Counted from the stretch's first letter, positions 17,777-27,292 are shown. The stretch is DNA of 64,000 nucleotides from Sphingomonas kaistensis (GCF_011927725.1 NZ_JAATJC010000001.1:1433001-1497000), one strand, 5' to 3'. Notes: generated from the letters alone by a model not told the origin. Numbers and translations: made by a program.

Positions 17777-19038
17777 GATGCCGGCCTCACCTCGTTTGCG
17801 GGCAAGGGCTGCAGGACCCGGTCGAGCGTCAGCCGGGCAAGCTTGCGGCCCATCTCGTCCCCGGCCTCGTTGCTGAAGCGATAGTGTACCCCGCCCAGCG
17901 TTCGGGAGAAGCTGACCTGCTTGGCCCATTCATTCCAGTCGGGCAGCACCTGGATCGCGCTATTGGGCAGGGACATCGAACCGACCCGGACCCCCCAGGC
18001 CGGCGCCTTGCCGCCGACCATCGTCATCATCTCGGCGATGCCGCCCGCATAAAGGCAGTGGCCGCAGGGATATTCGGCGTGGTTGGGGGTGTTCATCAGC
18101 GGCAGCCAGGCGGGATCGGCCTGGGTCGCGGGATTGTCGTCCTTGTCGGCATTGCGGATGGCGGTGATCGGCCGCCAGAAGCCGTAATGCAGCTTGCCGT
18201 CGGACATGGCGATCTGCAAGTCGTCGACCAGCATCCCGTACAGCGCGAACAGCCGGGCATTGTCGACCAGCCGCCGCCCATCCTGGTCCGCCACCATTCG
18301 CAGCGCCGGCATCTCGTTGCTGGTGATGCGATAGCGCGCCATCAGCGTCTGCACCTTGGTCCGCTCGGTGCTGGACCGTGCACCCAGCCGGCGCACTTCC
18401 TCCAGGTCGCGGGCGTAGCGTTCGCTGGTCAGGGCCGGGGGCGGGGCCGGACGAACCTCGTCCGCGCGCTTCAGCACCCAGGGGCGGTAGGCGACGCTGT
18501 ACGGGCCGGTCGCGGGGAGGGCGGTGGGCACCCACTGGCCCGGCGTCACCAGCGGCCGGTAGGGCGTTTGAGTGATCCTGGAATCGATGTCAGGCAGCTT
18601 CAGGACAGCCGCCGCGGCGGCCTGTCCAAGCGCGATTCCGGCCTGCTTGGCCTGCCCGTCGGCCATCCCCGCCAGCGCCAGCTCGTAACTCTCCTCGAGA
18701 TCGGTCTTGCGAGCGGCCGGATGGGCCTTGAGCACCTGGATCGCCGCGGTCATCGCTGCCACCTGCTGGTTGGCGCTGACTGCGCCCGGGGTCATTCCGA
18801 CATAGCTGCGGTAGCGGTGGTCGATCGCATTCACCGCTTCGAACATTGCCAGCGCGACCTTGGTCAGGACATGGTCGTTCTCACCGGTCGGGGCCTGGGT
18901 CAGCCCCATCGCCGGCGCCGGTCCCTGCGGCAGCTGTTTCTGGGCGAAGTCCATCCATTCGCAGATGGTGTCGGCGGACGCCGGAGTCGCGGCGGCGAGC
19001 CCGGCCGCAGCGGCGAGTAGAAGAGAGGCAGCGCGCAT
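17773..19038 (-). CDS. Vanadium haloperoxidase-like secreted PAP2-superfamily protein
   Basis: A 421-residue protein with a signal peptide (1-22, ending TPASA). The C-terminal half carries the PAP2/vanadium-haloperoxidase signature: K282 and R289-P290, PCGHC at 324-328 and S378-R379 with H385, matching K-x6-RP, PSGH and SR-x5-H. The serine of PSGH is replaced by cysteine, which also occurs in a subgroup of bacterial homologues as far as I recall. The protein may be a haloperoxidase or an acid phosphatase and should be exported. AGGGGG nine bases ahead supports the start. Confidence 0.85.
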   Translation of the reverse strand: MRAASLLLAAAAGLAAATPASADTICEWMDFAQKQLPQGPAPAMGLTQAPTGENDHVLTKVALAMFEAVNAIDHRYRSYVGMTPGAVSANQQVAAMTAAIQVLKAHPAARKTDLEESYELALAGMADGQAKQAGIALGQAAAAAVLKLPDIDSRITQTPYRPLVTPGQWVPTALPATGPYSVAYRPWVLKRADEVRPAPPPALTSERYARDLEEVRRLGARSSTERTKVQTLMARYRITSNEMPALRMVADQDGRRLVDNARLFALYGMLVDDLQIAMSDGKLHYGFWRPITAIRNADKDDNPATQADPAWLPLMNTPNHAEYPCGHCLYAGGIAEMMTMVGGKAPAWGVRVGSMSLPNSAIQVLPDWNEWAKQVSFSRTLGGVHYRFSNEAGDEMGRKLARLTLDRVLQPLPANEVRPAS

Positions 19039-19129
19039 CGTTCAAATCCCCCTGAGGATGGCGAAGCGCAGATTATCACGGTTGCGGCTCGTCCCCACGT
19101 GGAATCTTCACCCCCTGCCCAAAGCCGCG

Positions 19130-19157
19130 TTGACTGTTGGGCTCCGCCCCCTAGAGC
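19130..19157 (+). promoter_or_regulatory. Putative promoter of the glycine-cleavage operon
   Basis: TTGACT (19130-19135), a 16-base spacer and TAGAGC (19152-19157) lie about 34 bases upstream of the riboswitch, where a promoter for its leader would be needed. The -10 element resembles those in front of rpsD, rpsT and tRNA-Lys in this window. Confidence 0.5.
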
Positions 19158-19190
19158 CGGGGGCAGCCAGTCCGGCGGCAACGCCGGGCG

Positions 19191-19384
19191 ACTCGCGCGG
19201 GAGAGGCCCTGGCTCGACCAGGGCGCCGAAGGAGCAACCGCCCCCGGAATCTCTCAGGCAAAAGGACCGCGCATGGGTCGAGGCTGTCTGGAAAGTGTCA
19301 TGGCTGAAAAGCCGTGGCCGCCGAAGGGGTAACCGCGCGACATTCGCGTGGGAAAGCTCTCAGGCACGAAGGGACAGACGGGGG
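19191..19384 (+). promoter_or_regulatory. Tandem glycine riboswitch
   Basis: Two consecutive glycine aptamers precede gcvT. The first spans about 19191-19275 and contains the conserved ggagag, gccgaaggagcaa and tctcaggcaaaaggacc elements. The second spans about 19283-19384 with ggaaag, gccgaaggggtaa and tctcaggcacgaagggacag. This is the classic tandem arrangement that switches glycine-cleavage genes on at high glycine. About 68 bases separate it from the gcvT start, leaving room for an expression platform. Confidence 0.95.
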
Positions 19385-19435
19385 TTCGCTTGGGCTTCGT
19401 GGCGACCAGCAGCGGTGGGCCAGGGGGCGCGAACC
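19383..19435 (+). promoter_or_regulatory. Possible riboswitch expression platform
   Basis: GGTTCGC (19383-19389) and GCGAACC (19429-19435) form a perfect seven-base inverted repeat that begins at the last bases of aptamer 2 and ends two bases before the gcvT ribosome-binding site (CAGGAG, 19438-19443). A smaller hairpin can form inside. Pairing here could compete with the aptamer's closing stem and expose or hide the ribosome-binding site. This is inference from base pairing alone. Confidence 0.4.
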
Positions 19436-19452
19436 TTCAGGAGTTTGTTTCC

Positions 19453-20565
19453 TTGGCCGACGTTCCCGACACCGACCTCGACACGCTTCCGCTCGACGCC
19501 TGGCATCGCACCCGCGGCGGCCGGATGGTGCCGTTCGCGGGTTACCACATGCCGGTCCAGTATGAAGGCATCATCGCCGAGCATCGCTGGACCCGGAGCC
19601 ATGCCGGGCTGTTCGACGTCAGCCACATGGGCCAGCTGCTGGTCCCGCTTGATGAGGCCGAAGCGCTCGAAAAGCTGCTTCCGGGCGACCTCCTCGCGAT
19701 GAAGGACGACCGGCCCAAGTACAGCCTGCTGCTGAACGAGGCCGGTGGGATTCTCGACGACCTGATGATCACCCGCCGCACCGACGGATTCTACGTCGTC
19801 GTCAACGGCGCGACCAAGACTGGCGACATGGCGGTGCTGGAAGCCGCCGGCGTGCCGTTCGCCTATCTCGCGGAGCAGGCGCTGCTGGCGCTGCAGGGCC
19901 CGGAAGCGGTCGATGTCATCGCCGCCCATGCGCCGGGCGTCGCCGACCTGTCGTTCATGCAGGCGGGCAGCTTCGACCTTGCGGGCACGCAGGCGTGGAT
20001 CAGCCGTTCGGGCTACACCGGCGAGGACGGGGTCGAAATCTCGCTTCCCGCGTCCGCCGCCGACCGCATCGCCGATCTTCTCCTCGCCGACGAGCGGGTC
20101 CTCCCGATCGGCCTCGGCGCGCGTGATTCGCTTCGGCTCGAAGCGGGCCTGCCGCTCTACGGCCACGACCTCGACGAGCAGACCACGCCGGTCATGGCCG
20201 ACCTGTCCTTCGCGGTGAACAAGCGTCGCCGGACCGACGGCGGCTTTGCCGGTGCCGAGCGGATCCTGGTCGAGATCGACCAGGGTGCGGTCCAGAAGCG
20301 GATCGGTTTCACCGTCGAGGGCCGCCAGCCGGTCCGCGAAGGTGCCCGCATCCTCGATTCGGAGGGCAACGAGGTCGGCCGGGTCACCAGCGGCGGGTTC
20401 TCGCCGAGCCTCGAGGCGCCGATCGGCATGGGATATGTCGCCACCGGCCTGGCCGAGCCGGGCAGCGCGCTGACCCTCGAGCAGCGGGGCAAGCTGTTCC
20501 GCGCCGCCGTCACCGCCATGCCGTTCGTGCCGCATCGCTATCATCGCAAGGGGAAAAGCCAATGA
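19453..20565 (+). CDS. gcvT: Glycine cleavage system T protein (aminomethyltransferase)
   Basis: A 370-residue enzyme that transfers the aminomethyl carbon from lipoyl-GcvH to tetrahydrofolate and releases ammonia. [20 protein letters not shown] and [13 protein letters not shown] are the N-terminal family blocks, [20 protein letters not shown] is the central one, and a GCV_T C-terminal barrel follows. The frame opens within the riboswitch. The TTG at 19453, nine bases after CAGGAG, gives the usual N-terminus and is preferred. The ATG of gcvH overlaps its stop. Confidence 0.95.
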   Translation: MADVPDTDLDTLPLDAWHRTRGGRMVPFAGYHMPVQYEGIIAEHRWTRSHAGLFDVSHMGQLLVPLDEAEALEKLLPGDLLAMKDDRPKYSLLLNEAGGILDDLMITRRTDGFYVVVNGATKTGDMAVLEAAGVPFAYLAEQALLALQGPEAVDVIAAHAPGVADLSFMQAGSFDLAGTQAWISRSGYTGEDGVEISLPASAADRIADLLLADERVLPIGLGARDSLRLEAGLPLYGHDLDEQTTPVMADLSFAVNKRRRTDGGFAGAERILVEIDQGAVQKRIGFTVEGRQPVREGARILDSEGNEVGRVTSGGFSPSLEAPIGMGYVATGLAEPGSALTLEQRGKLFRAAVTAMPFVPHRYHRKGKSQ

Positions 20566-20933
20566 GCCTGTATTTCACCAAGGACCATGAATGGATCCGG
20601 GTCGAGGGCGACACCGCTACCGTCGGGATCACCGATCACGCGCAGGGCCAGCTCGGCGACATCGTGTTCGCCGAGGCGCCCGAAGCGGGCAAGACGCTGG
20701 ACAAGGGCGGCGAGGCCGCGGTGGTCGAATCGGTCAAGGCCGCAAGCGACGTCTATGCGCCCGCCAGCGGCGAGGTGGTCGAAGCCAATCCGGCGATCGC
20801 CGACGATCCGTCGGTCATCAACACCGACCCCGAAGGTGAGGGCTGGTTCTTCAAGCTGCGGCTGGCCGACCCGTCCGAGCTCGACGGCCTGATGGACGAG
20901 GCCGCCTATCGCGCCTGGGTCGAAACGCTCTGA
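20562..20933 (+). CDS. gcvH: Glycine cleavage system H protein
   Basis: A 123-residue lipoyl carrier that shuttles the aminomethyl group between the P, T and L proteins. The start [20 protein letters not shown] is typical. The lipoylated lysine lies in [12 protein letters not shown] near residue 60, and the C-terminus (GWFFKL, then AYRAWVETL) is complete. The ATG overlaps the gcvT stop (ATGA), so the two are translationally coupled. Lipoylation must be supplied by genes elsewhere. Confidence 0.97.
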   Translation: MSLYFTKDHEWIRVEGDTATVGITDHAQGQLGDIVFAEAPEAGKTLDKGGEAAVVESVKAASDVYAPASGEVVEANPAIADDPSVINTDPEGEGWFFKLRLADPSELDGLMDEAAYRAWVETL

Positions 20934-20995
20934 TCGACGCTCCTGCCTCGACGTCCAGCTGGGATGCGTCGGACTATGCCCGCGTCGGCGGCTTC

Positions 20996-21676
20996 GTGCC
21001 TGCGCTGGGCGCCGCCGCGCTAGACCTGCTGGCGCCCCAGCCAGGCGAGACGATCCTCGACGTCGGCTGTGGTGACGGCACCTTGACCTTGCGGATCAAG
21101 GAAGCGGGGGCCGAGGTGGTCGGAATCGACAACAGCCTGTCGATGATCGGCGCCGCCAAGGCCAAGGGGCTCGACGCCCGGCTGATGGACGCCGCCGACC
21201 TCAAGTTCGCCGAAGCCTTCGACGCCGCTTTCTCCAACGCCACCCTGCACTGGGTGCTGGCCAAGGAGCGCGCCGCCCGCGCCATCTGGTTCGCACTCAA
21301 GCCCGGCGGGCGGTTCGTCGGAGAGATGGGCGGGGACGGCAATCTCGCCGCGCTGCGCCGCCACCTCGACGACGAACTGGTGACCCGCGGCTTCGGCCCG
21401 CCGACCTATGCCGCCAACTGGTATCCGACCCCGCAGGAATTCACCGCGCTCTACGAAGGCGTCGGCTTCCGCAACGTCGAGGCCGAGCTGATCGAGCGCC
21501 CGACCCCACTCGAACATGGCGTCGAGGGCTGGGTCCTCGCCTTCCGCAAGGGCTGGCTCGACCGCGCCGGGGTACCCGAAGCCGACCGCCCTTCCATCGC
21601 CGCTGCCGTCGCCCGCCGCCACGGCTCGCCTATCGCCGACTACATCCGCCTCCGCTTCACCATGGACAAGCCCTGA
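20996..21676 (+). CDS. Class I SAM-dependent methyltransferase inside the gcv operon
   Basis: The SAM site is clear: [19 protein letters not shown] (motif I) near residue 20, then [16 protein letters not shown] and NATLHWV. The first usual start codon is GTG 20996, giving 226 residues. However, the in-frame codons between the gcvH stop and 20996 encode SWDASDYARVGGF, which looks like the normal N-terminus of this family. Translation may therefore begin near a CTG at 20930 that overlaps the gcvH stop. The stop overlaps the gcvPA start (TGATG). The substrate is unknown. It is not a standard component of the glycine cleavage system. Confidence 0.85.
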   Translation: MPALGAAALDLLAPQPGETILDVGCGDGTLTLRIKEAGAEVVGIDNSLSMIGAAKAKGLDARLMDAADLKFAEAFDAAFSNATLHWVLAKERAARAIWFALKPGGRFVGEMGGDGNLAALRRHLDDELVTRGFGPPTYAANWYPTPQEFTALYEGVGFRNVEAELIERPTPLEHGVEGWVLAFRKGWLDRAGVPEADRPSIAAAVARRHGSPIADYIRLRFTMDKP

Positions 21677-23037
21677 TGCGCTATCTTCCCCTTTCCGACA
21701 CCGACCGAACCGAGATGCTGGCCACCATTGGCGCGGGCAGCGTCGATGAGCTGTTCCGCGACGTTCCCCAGGAAGCGCGGCTCGACGGCCCGATCCGCGG
21801 CCTGCCGATGCATGCCTCCGAATTGTCGGTGGAGCGCCAGCTGACCGCGCTCGCCCGCAAGAACGTGCCCGCCTCGGATGCGCCCTTCTTCCTCGGCTGC
21901 GGCGCTTACAAGCATCACATCCCGGCCAGCGTCGACCACCTGATCCAGCGTGGCGAGTTCCTGACCGCCTACACGCCCTATCAGCCCGAAATCGCGCAGG
22001 GCACGCTGCAGGTATTGTTCGAATTCCAGAGCCAGGTGGCGCGCCTCAACGGCTGCGAGGTCGCCAACGCCTCGATGTACGACGGCTCGACCGCGATGTG
22101 GGAAGCGATCGGCATGGCTGGGCGGATCACCCGCCGTAACCTCGCGATCATCCACGAAGGCGTCCACCCGCATTACGTGTCGGTCGCGCGGACCATGGCC
22201 AAGTTCACCGGCACCTCGCTTGCCGACCGGGCTCCGCAGCTCAGCGCCGACATGCAGGTCGACGCGCTGCTCGCCGACATCGAGGCCAATTCGCCAAGCT
22301 GCGTGGTGGTCCAATATCCCGACATCCTCGGCCGGATCACCGACCTCCAGCCGATCGCCGACGCCGCGCATGCCAAGGGCGCGCTGCTGATCGCGGTGGT
22401 GACCGAGCCGGTGGCGCTCGGCCTCCTCAAGTCGCCGGGCGAGATGGGCGCCGACATCGTCGTCGGCGAAGGCCAGTCGATCGGCGTCGGGCTCAACTTC
22501 GGCGGCCCCTATGTCGGGCTGTTCGCCTGCCGCGAGAAACATATCCGCCAGATGCCGGGCCGGATCGCGGGCGAGACCATCGACGCCGACGGCAAGCGCG
22601 GCTTCGTGCTGACGCTCTCAACCCGTGAGCAGCACATCCGCCGCGAAAAGGCGACCAGCAACATCTGCACCAATTCCGGCCTGTGTGCGCTGGCCTTTTC
22701 GATCCACATGACGTTGCTGGGCGAGAAGGGGCTGAGAGCCTTGGCCGAGCTCAACCATGCGCGCGCTCGCGCCGCCGCCGACAAGCTTGCCGCCATTCCC
22801 GGCGTGCGGCTGGTCAACGACCTGTTCTTCAACGAATTCACCCTCGAACTTCCGGTCGAGGCCCGGCCCGCTGTCCACCGGATGGTCGAGCAGGGCGTGC
22901 TCGGCGGGGTGTCGCTCGGTCGGCTCTACCCGGACGAATCGCAGCTTGCGAACGGGCTGGTGGTGGCGGTCACCGAAACCGCGACCGACGAGGATATCGA
23001 TGCGCTGGTCCAGGCGCTGACGGAGGCAGTCAAGTGA
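21676..23037 (+). CDS. gcvPA: Glycine dehydrogenase (decarboxylating) subunit 1
   Basis: The 453-residue N-terminal half of the split, PLP-dependent P protein that decarboxylates glycine and loads the aminomethyl group on GcvH. Family blocks include [35 protein letters not shown] and [29 protein letters not shown] follows near residue 325. The split P protein is the common form in many alphaproteobacteria. The ATG overlaps the methyltransferase stop, and the gene ends in a GTGA overlap with gcvPB. Confidence 0.97.
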   Translation: MRYLPLSDTDRTEMLATIGAGSVDELFRDVPQEARLDGPIRGLPMHASELSVERQLTALARKNVPASDAPFFLGCGAYKHHIPASVDHLIQRGEFLTAYTPYQPEIAQGTLQVLFEFQSQVARLNGCEVANASMYDGSTAMWEAIGMAGRITRRNLAIIHEGVHPHYVSVARTMAKFTGTSLADRAPQLSADMQVDALLADIEANSPSCVVVQYPDILGRITDLQPIADAAHAKGALLIAVVTEPVALGLLKSPGEMGADIVVGEGQSIGVGLNFGGPYVGLFACREKHIRQMPGRIAGETIDADGKRGFVLTLSTREQHIRREKATSNICTNSGLCALAFSIHMTLLGEKGLRALAELNHARARAAADKLAAIPGVRLVNDLFFNEFTLELPVEARPAVHRMVEQGVLGGVSLGRLYPDESQLANGLVVAVTETATDEDIDALVQALTEAVK

Positions 23038-24650
23038 CCATCAACCAGAGCGGCTGGAAGCCATCCTCCCCGGTTCAGGGCGCGACCGACACCGGCACAG
23101 TGACCGGCAATCGCGCGCTGATGCTGGAGGAAGCGCTGATCTTCGAGATCGGCGACAGCGAGACGACCGGCGTCGATATCGACGGGCCCGAGCAGCGCGA
23201 CACCGGCCTCGGCTCACTGCTCCGCTCCGCGCCGATCGGCCTTCCCGGCCTCACCGAGCCGGAAACGGTCCGCCATTACACCCGCCTCAGCCGCCAGAAC
23301 TATGCCATCGACCTCGGCCTGTTCCCGCTCGGCTCGTGCACCATGAAGCACAATCCGCGCTTGAACGAGAAGATCGCCCGGCTGCCCGGCTTCGCCGACA
23401 TCCACCCGCTCGCCCCGCGCGAAACGGTGAAGGGTGCGCTCGAACTCATCAACACGCTCGCCTTCTGGCTGATCGACCTCACCGGCATGCACGGCGTGGC
23501 GATGAGCCCCAAGGCCGGCGCGCATGGCGAATTGTGCGGCATCCTCTGCATCCGCGCCGCGCTCGAAGCGCGCGGCGATCCCCGCTCGGTCGTGCTGGTC
23601 CCGGAAAGCGCCCACGGCACCAATCCCGCGACCGCTGCCTTCGCCGGCTACCGGGTCGAGAACATTCCCGCCAATGACGCGGGCCGGGTTGATCTCGAGG
23701 CGCTGAAGGCCCGTCTCGGGCCGGACGTTGCAGCGGTGATGATTACTAATCCCAACACCTGCGGCCTGTTCGAACCCGACATGAAGGCGATCAGCGACGC
23801 GGTCCACGCCGCCGGCGCCTTTGTCTATTGCGACGGGGCCAACTTCAACGCCATCGTGGGCAAGGTACGTCCGGGCGACCTCGGCGTCGACGCGATGCAC
23901 ATCAACCTCCACAAGACCTTCTCGACGCCCCACGGCGGCGGCGGCCCGGGCTCGGGCCCGGTGGTCCTGTCGGAGGCGCTGTCGCCGTTCGGCCCGCTTC
24001 CCTACACCGCCAGGACCACCGACGGCGTCGTGCACCTGGTCGAGGAGGAGCAGGCCGAAGCCTTCTCCGCCGAGCATTTCGGGGGCAAGCTGCAGAGCTT
24101 CGGGCGGATGACCGCCTTCCACGGCCAGATGGGCATGTTCACCCGCGCTCTTGCCTACATCTTGAGCCACGGCGCCGACGGCCTGAAGCAGGTGTCGGAG
24201 GATGCGGTGCTCAACGCCAATTACATCCTGCGCAGCCTCGAGGACGTGCTCGACGCGCCGTTCGCCCAATCGGGGCCGTGCATGCACGAGGCTTTGTTCA
24301 GCGATAAGGGCTTTGCCGAGGGCGTCTCGACCCTCGATCTCGCCAAGGCGCTGATCGACGAAGGCTTCCACCCGATGACCATGTATTTCCCGCTGGTCGT
24401 CCACGGCGCGATGCTGATCGAACCGACCGAAACCGAGAGCAAGGCGGCGCTGGACCAGTTCATCATGGCCCTGCGCTCGGTGGCGGAGCGCTGCCGGGCA
24501 GGGGACGAAAGCCTCAAGAGCGCCCCCCACCACGCCCCGCGCCGCCGACTCGACGAAACGCTGGCGGCACGCAAGCCGGTGGTCGCCTGGCGTGAGCCGG
24601 TCCCAGCGGCGGCCGAGGCGCCGACCCCTAGTGAGGTCGGCGACCGCTGA
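23034..24650 (+). CDS. gcvPB: Glycine dehydrogenase (decarboxylating) subunit 2
   Basis: The 538-residue C-terminal half of the P protein, carrying the PLP site: [20 protein letters not shown] near residue 295 contains the lysine that forms the Schiff base. [16 protein letters not shown] and [12 protein letters not shown] are other landmarks. The GTG at 23034 overlaps the gcvPA stop. A frame extension upstream inside gcvPA is a shadow. The C-terminus has a polar, Pro/Glu-rich tail of about 30 residues. This closes the riboswitch-controlled operon. Confidence 0.97.
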   Translation: MTINQSGWKPSSPVQGATDTGTVTGNRALMLEEALIFEIGDSETTGVDIDGPEQRDTGLGSLLRSAPIGLPGLTEPETVRHYTRLSRQNYAIDLGLFPLGSCTMKHNPRLNEKIARLPGFADIHPLAPRETVKGALELINTLAFWLIDLTGMHGVAMSPKAGAHGELCGILCIRAALEARGDPRSVVLVPESAHGTNPATAAFAGYRVENIPANDAGRVDLEALKARLGPDVAAVMITNPNTCGLFEPDMKAISDAVHAAGAFVYCDGANFNAIVGKVRPGDLGVDAMHINLHKTFSTPHGGGGPGSGPVVLSEALSPFGPLPYTARTTDGVVHLVEEEQAEAFSAEHFGGKLQSFGRMTAFHGQMGMFTRALAYILSHGADGLKQVSEDAVLNANYILRSLEDVLDAPFAQSGPCMHEALFSDKGFAEGVSTLDLAKALIDEGFHPMTMYFPLVVHGAMLIEPTETESKAALDQFIMALRSVAERCRAGDESLKSAPHHAPRRRLDETLAARKPVVAWREPVPAAAEAPTPSEVGDR

Positions 24651-24676
24651 GCCCCGCCTGGGACCCAAATGGCCTG

Positions 24677-25162
24677 GTGACCAACGTCGCCGGGCCGCTT
24701 CTCACCCTGGCGCTGGTGCTCGGCTGGCGCTTGCGGCGACAGCACCCCGAACGACCGCTGCAGCGCCGCTTCCTGTGGCTCGCGCCGGTCCTTTATCTTG
24801 CGGTGATCGCCTTTGCCCTGTCGCGCCATCCGCCGGGACTGAGGGGCTGGGCGCTGCTGGGCGCTGGGCTGCTGATCGGGGCGGCGGCGGGCTGGTGGCG
24901 GGGGCGATTGTTCGTCCTTCGGCTGGACGAGGCCAGCGGGTTGGTCCTGCTGCGCCGTTCGCGCTGGGCGGTGACGATGCTGGTGTCGCTGGTTGCGCTG
25001 CGCTTCATCGCCAACCTGTGGATCGGTCCGGACACGCAAGGCAGCACTGCCCTGTCCGTCACGGATTTCGCGCTCGGCGCCGTGTTCGGGCTGATCGCCG
25101 TCACCAGGCTGGAGATCGCGCTGCGTGCCCGCGCCTTGCTGGCGGACGCCGTGCGGCGCTAG
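24677..25162 (+). CDS. CcdC-like (DUF1453-type) membrane protein
   Basis: A 161-residue protein with four to five hydrophobic helices (about residues 3-17, 30-45, 55-72, 93-112 and 125-145). The helix pattern with GLLIGAAAGWWRGRLF and an Arg-rich loop before RRSRWAVTMLVS resembles the CcdC/DUF1453 family, named after a Bacillus cytochrome-c-maturation neighbour but without an established activity. It starts at GTG 24677, 26 bases after gcvPB, and may be cotranscribed with it. It is followed nine bases later by the ABA4-like gene. The family call is moderate. Confidence 0.65.
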   Translation: MTNVAGPLLTLALVLGWRLRRQHPERPLQRRFLWLAPVLYLAVIAFALSRHPPGLRGWALLGAGLLIGAAAGWWRGRLFVLRLDEASGLVLLRRSRWAVTMLVSLVALRFIANLWIGPDTQGSTALSVTDFALGAVFGLIAVTRLEIALRARALLADAVRR

Positions 25163-25171
25163 GGCTGGGCG

Positions 25172-25633
25172 ATGCTTTGGCAAACCCTTTTCAGCTTCAC
25201 CAACCTCGTCGCCCTGGCGGGCTGGGCCTTGCTCCTGTTCGCCCCGCGACGGCCGTTGACCTATTCGGCGATCCTTTATGCCGGGGTCGGCCTGCTGTGC
25301 CTCACCTACGCGGTGTTGCTCGTCCTCCTAGTCGGCAAGCTCGTCGACCCGGGAGCGCTTCCGGGCGCGGCGCCGTTCGACGTCTCGGACTACAGCATCG
25401 GCGGCCTGCGCAAGCTGTTCCTGACCGATGCCGGGATCGTCGTTGGCTGGACCCATTATCTCGCCTTCGACCTGTTCGTAGGCCTGTGGATCAGCCGCGA
25501 CGCCGACAACAAGGGCTTCTCCCGCCTCGCGGAGGCACCGATCCTGATCCTTACCTATCTGGCCGGGCCGCTCGGCTTGTTCCTCTGGCTTGCGATCCGC
25601 GAGCGCCGGGCCCGCGCTGCCGCTCGCCCATGA
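25172..25633 (+). CDS. ABA4-like family membrane protein
   Basis: A 153-residue protein with four membrane helices. The block FLTDAGIVVGWTHYLAFDLF (about residues 86-105) followed by VGLWISRDA matches the ABA4-like family. The plant member ABA4 is needed for neoxanthin formation from violaxanthin. Bacterial members have no proven reaction. Carotenoid genes (crtZ, crtB) occur in this genome at the end of the window, so a pigment link is possible but inferred. Its stop overlaps the start of the DUF938 gene (ATGA). Confidence 0.8.
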   Translation: MLWQTLFSFTNLVALAGWALLLFAPRRPLTYSAILYAGVGLLCLTYAVLLVLLVGKLVDPGALPGAAPFDVSDYSIGGLRKLFLTDAGIVVGWTHYLAFDLFVGLWISRDADNKGFSRLAEAPILILTYLAGPLGLFLWLAIRERRARAAARP

Positions 25634-26223
25634 AGCACAGCAGTCCGGCCGCGCTCCGCAACCGCGAGCCGATCCTTGCGGTGTTGAAGGAATGGCTGCC
25701 GCCGTCGGGACACGTGCTGGAAATTGCCGCCGGCACTGGCGAGCACGCGCTTCACTTCGCCGCCGCTTTTCCGGATCTGGACTGGCAACCGACCGATCCC
25801 GACCCCGAAGCCCGCGCCTCGATCGACGCCTATCGCGAGGACGAAGGCACGCCCAACCTCAAGCCCGCCCTCCTCCTCGACGTCACCGCCGCCACGTGGC
25901 CGGTCGCCCACGCCGACGCTATCCTTGCGGTCAATCTCGTCCACATCTCGCCGCCCGAGGCCAACACCGGGCTCCTGGCCGGCGCCGCGCGGTTGCTGTC
26001 TCCCAGAACGCCATTGATCCTCTACGGGCCGTGGCGGGTGCAGGGGCAATTGCTCGTCTATTCCAACGCGGCATTCGACGCGAAATTGAAGGAGCGCGAC
26101 CCGCGTTTCGGCCTGCGCGACCTCGGCGCTTTCGCCGCGGAGGCCCGCGACGCCGGTTTCGACCTTGCCGAGCGCCGGGACATGCCGGCCAACAACCTCA
26201 TGCTGCGCTTCGTTCGCCTCTAA
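25630..26223 (+). CDS. DUF938 SAM-dependent methyltransferase
   Basis: A 197-residue protein of the DUF938 (METTL26-like) family. The SAM site is VLEIAAGTGEHALHFAAAFP at about residues 26-45. The characteristic NLVHISPPEANTGLLAGAAR follows near 98, and YGPWRVQGQLLVYSNAAFD is another family block. The substrate is unknown. The ATG overlaps the ABA4-like stop. The last 26 bases overlap the 3' end of the convergent PAP2 gene. Confidence 0.88.
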   Translation: MKHSSPAALRNREPILAVLKEWLPPSGHVLEIAAGTGEHALHFAAAFPDLDWQPTDPDPEARASIDAYREDEGTPNLKPALLLDVTAATWPVAHADAILAVNLVHISPPEANTGLLAGAARLLSPRTPLILYGPWRVQGQLLVYSNAAFDAKLKERDPRFGLRDLGAFAAEARDAGFDLAERRDMPANNLMLRFVRL

Positions 26224-26824
26224 GTCCGAGCCACCACCACGCCAGCAGCGCCGCCGCCGCGCCGAGGATCCAGCCTGCAAGGACATCGCTTGGCCAGTGG
26301 ACGCCTAGGATGGGGCGGGTAATGCCCATTATCAGCGATGCGGTCACCGCCGCCGCCACCGCCGGCCGCCGCCAGCGTTTGGGCGCCACGAACAGGGCAA
26401 GCGCAAGGAAGGTCGCCATGCTGTTGCCGGCGTGGCCGCTAGGAAAGCTTTGCGAGTGGACTACCACCGGATGCGCCTCGAGGCTGGGCCGGGCCCGGTC
26501 GACCACGGCCTTGATGATTTCGACCGCGATCCGCGTGCCCAGCACCGCCATCAGGAGCGCGGCGGCCCGCGCGCGTTGGTCATGCCACCACAGCCACGAC
26601 GCACCGACCGCTGTCATCGGCAGCAGCGCGAAGGCGCTGCCCAGGTGCGTGTAGAGGATGAGGGCGCCTGCAGCGTCGGGATGCGCGGCCCGCCATGGCC
26701 CCGATCTCTGGATGGCGGCGAGGTCGAGCGGGTAGGTGGCTCCGCCGATCCATTCGAGGAGCAGGAACAGGGCAGTTCCCGCGACAAGCAGCAGGACCGG
26801 AAGGATGCGAATTCTTGGGATCAC
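26198..26824 (-). CDS. PAP2-family membrane phosphatase
   Basis: A 208-residue integral membrane lipid phosphatase-like protein with six hydrophobic helices. The PAP2 catalytic triad motifs are visible: K105 with R112-P113 (KAVVDRARP), PSGH at 128-131 and R170 with H176 and D180 (TRPILGVHWPSD). Position 169 is threonine where the family often has serine. The likely role is dephosphorylation of undecaprenyl pyrophosphate or phosphatidate at the periplasmic face. The substrate cannot be decided. A short AT-rich gap separates it from the divergent PilZ gene. Confidence 0.9.
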   Translation of the reverse strand: MIPRIRILPVLLLVAGTALFLLLEWIGGATYPLDLAAIQRSGPWRAAHPDAAGALILYTHLGSAFALLPMTAVGASWLWWHDQRARAAALLMAVLGTRIAVEIIKAVVDRARPSLEAHPVVVHSQSFPSGHAGNSMATFLALALFVAPKRWRRPAVAAAVTASLIMGITRPILGVHWPSDVLAGWILGAAAALLAWWWLGLRGERSAA

Positions 26825-26865
26825 ATTAAATCAAATTTTTACTCCCATGTCTTAGTTCCGAAAAC

Positions 26866-27279
26866 ATGGACGAAAGCAGCCCGGTACAGAATCGGCGTCA
26901 GCGCCGTGCCAATGTTCTCCTCACGGCTACGGTCGAGATGACGGGGCGGGCGCTGGACGTGAAATTGCGTAACCTTTCGGCGGAGGGCGCCCTGATCGAA
27001 GGGGTGGACCTGCCTATCGAGGGGACCGAGATACGCTTCCGCAAGGGCGACCTGCAGGTCCCCGGCAAGGTGGTGTGGGTGGCGCAGAACCGCGCCGGGA
27101 TCCACTTCCACGCGCCGCTTACCCCCGAGGCGCTACTGCGCCACGTGCCGACCCCGCGCCCGCGGGTCATCCCTTCCTTCCGCCGCCCGGGCCTCGCCGC
27201 ACGGCCGATGACCTCGGTCGAGCGCAGCCTGGAGCAGGTGTGGGGAGTGCCGAGCGCCCGGGATCCGTTGCTGGACTGA
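26866..27279 (+). CDS. PilZ-domain protein (single domain)
   Basis: A 137-residue cytoplasmic protein. The N-terminal half is a PilZ domain: the Arg-rich entry RRQRRANVLLTATVEM supplies RxxxR, and NLSAEGALIEG supplies NxSxxG, the two halves of the c-di-GMP binding site. The C-terminal third is Pro/Arg-rich. It may act as a c-di-GMP effector in motility, pilus or exopolysaccharide control. It converges with a second, two-domain PilZ gene (27322-27960). Confidence 0.85.
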   Translation: MDESSPVQNRRQRRANVLLTATVEMTGRALDVKLRNLSAEGALIEGVDLPIEGTEIRFRKGDLQVPGKVVWVAQNRAGIHFHAPLTPEALLRHVPTPRPRVIPSFRRPGLAARPMTSVERSLEQVWGVPSARDPLLD

Positions 27280-27292
27280 CGCGAAAGCGTAA

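Noticed and set aside
23214..24668. Minus-strand frame of about 484 codons opposite gcvPB
   Set aside because: It is a shadow of gcvPB. No motif, start context or family match.
24592..25629. In-frame extension upstream of the DUF938 gene
   Set aside because: It runs out of phase through the CcdC-like and ABA4-like genes. The conserved start at 25630 overlaps the previous stop.
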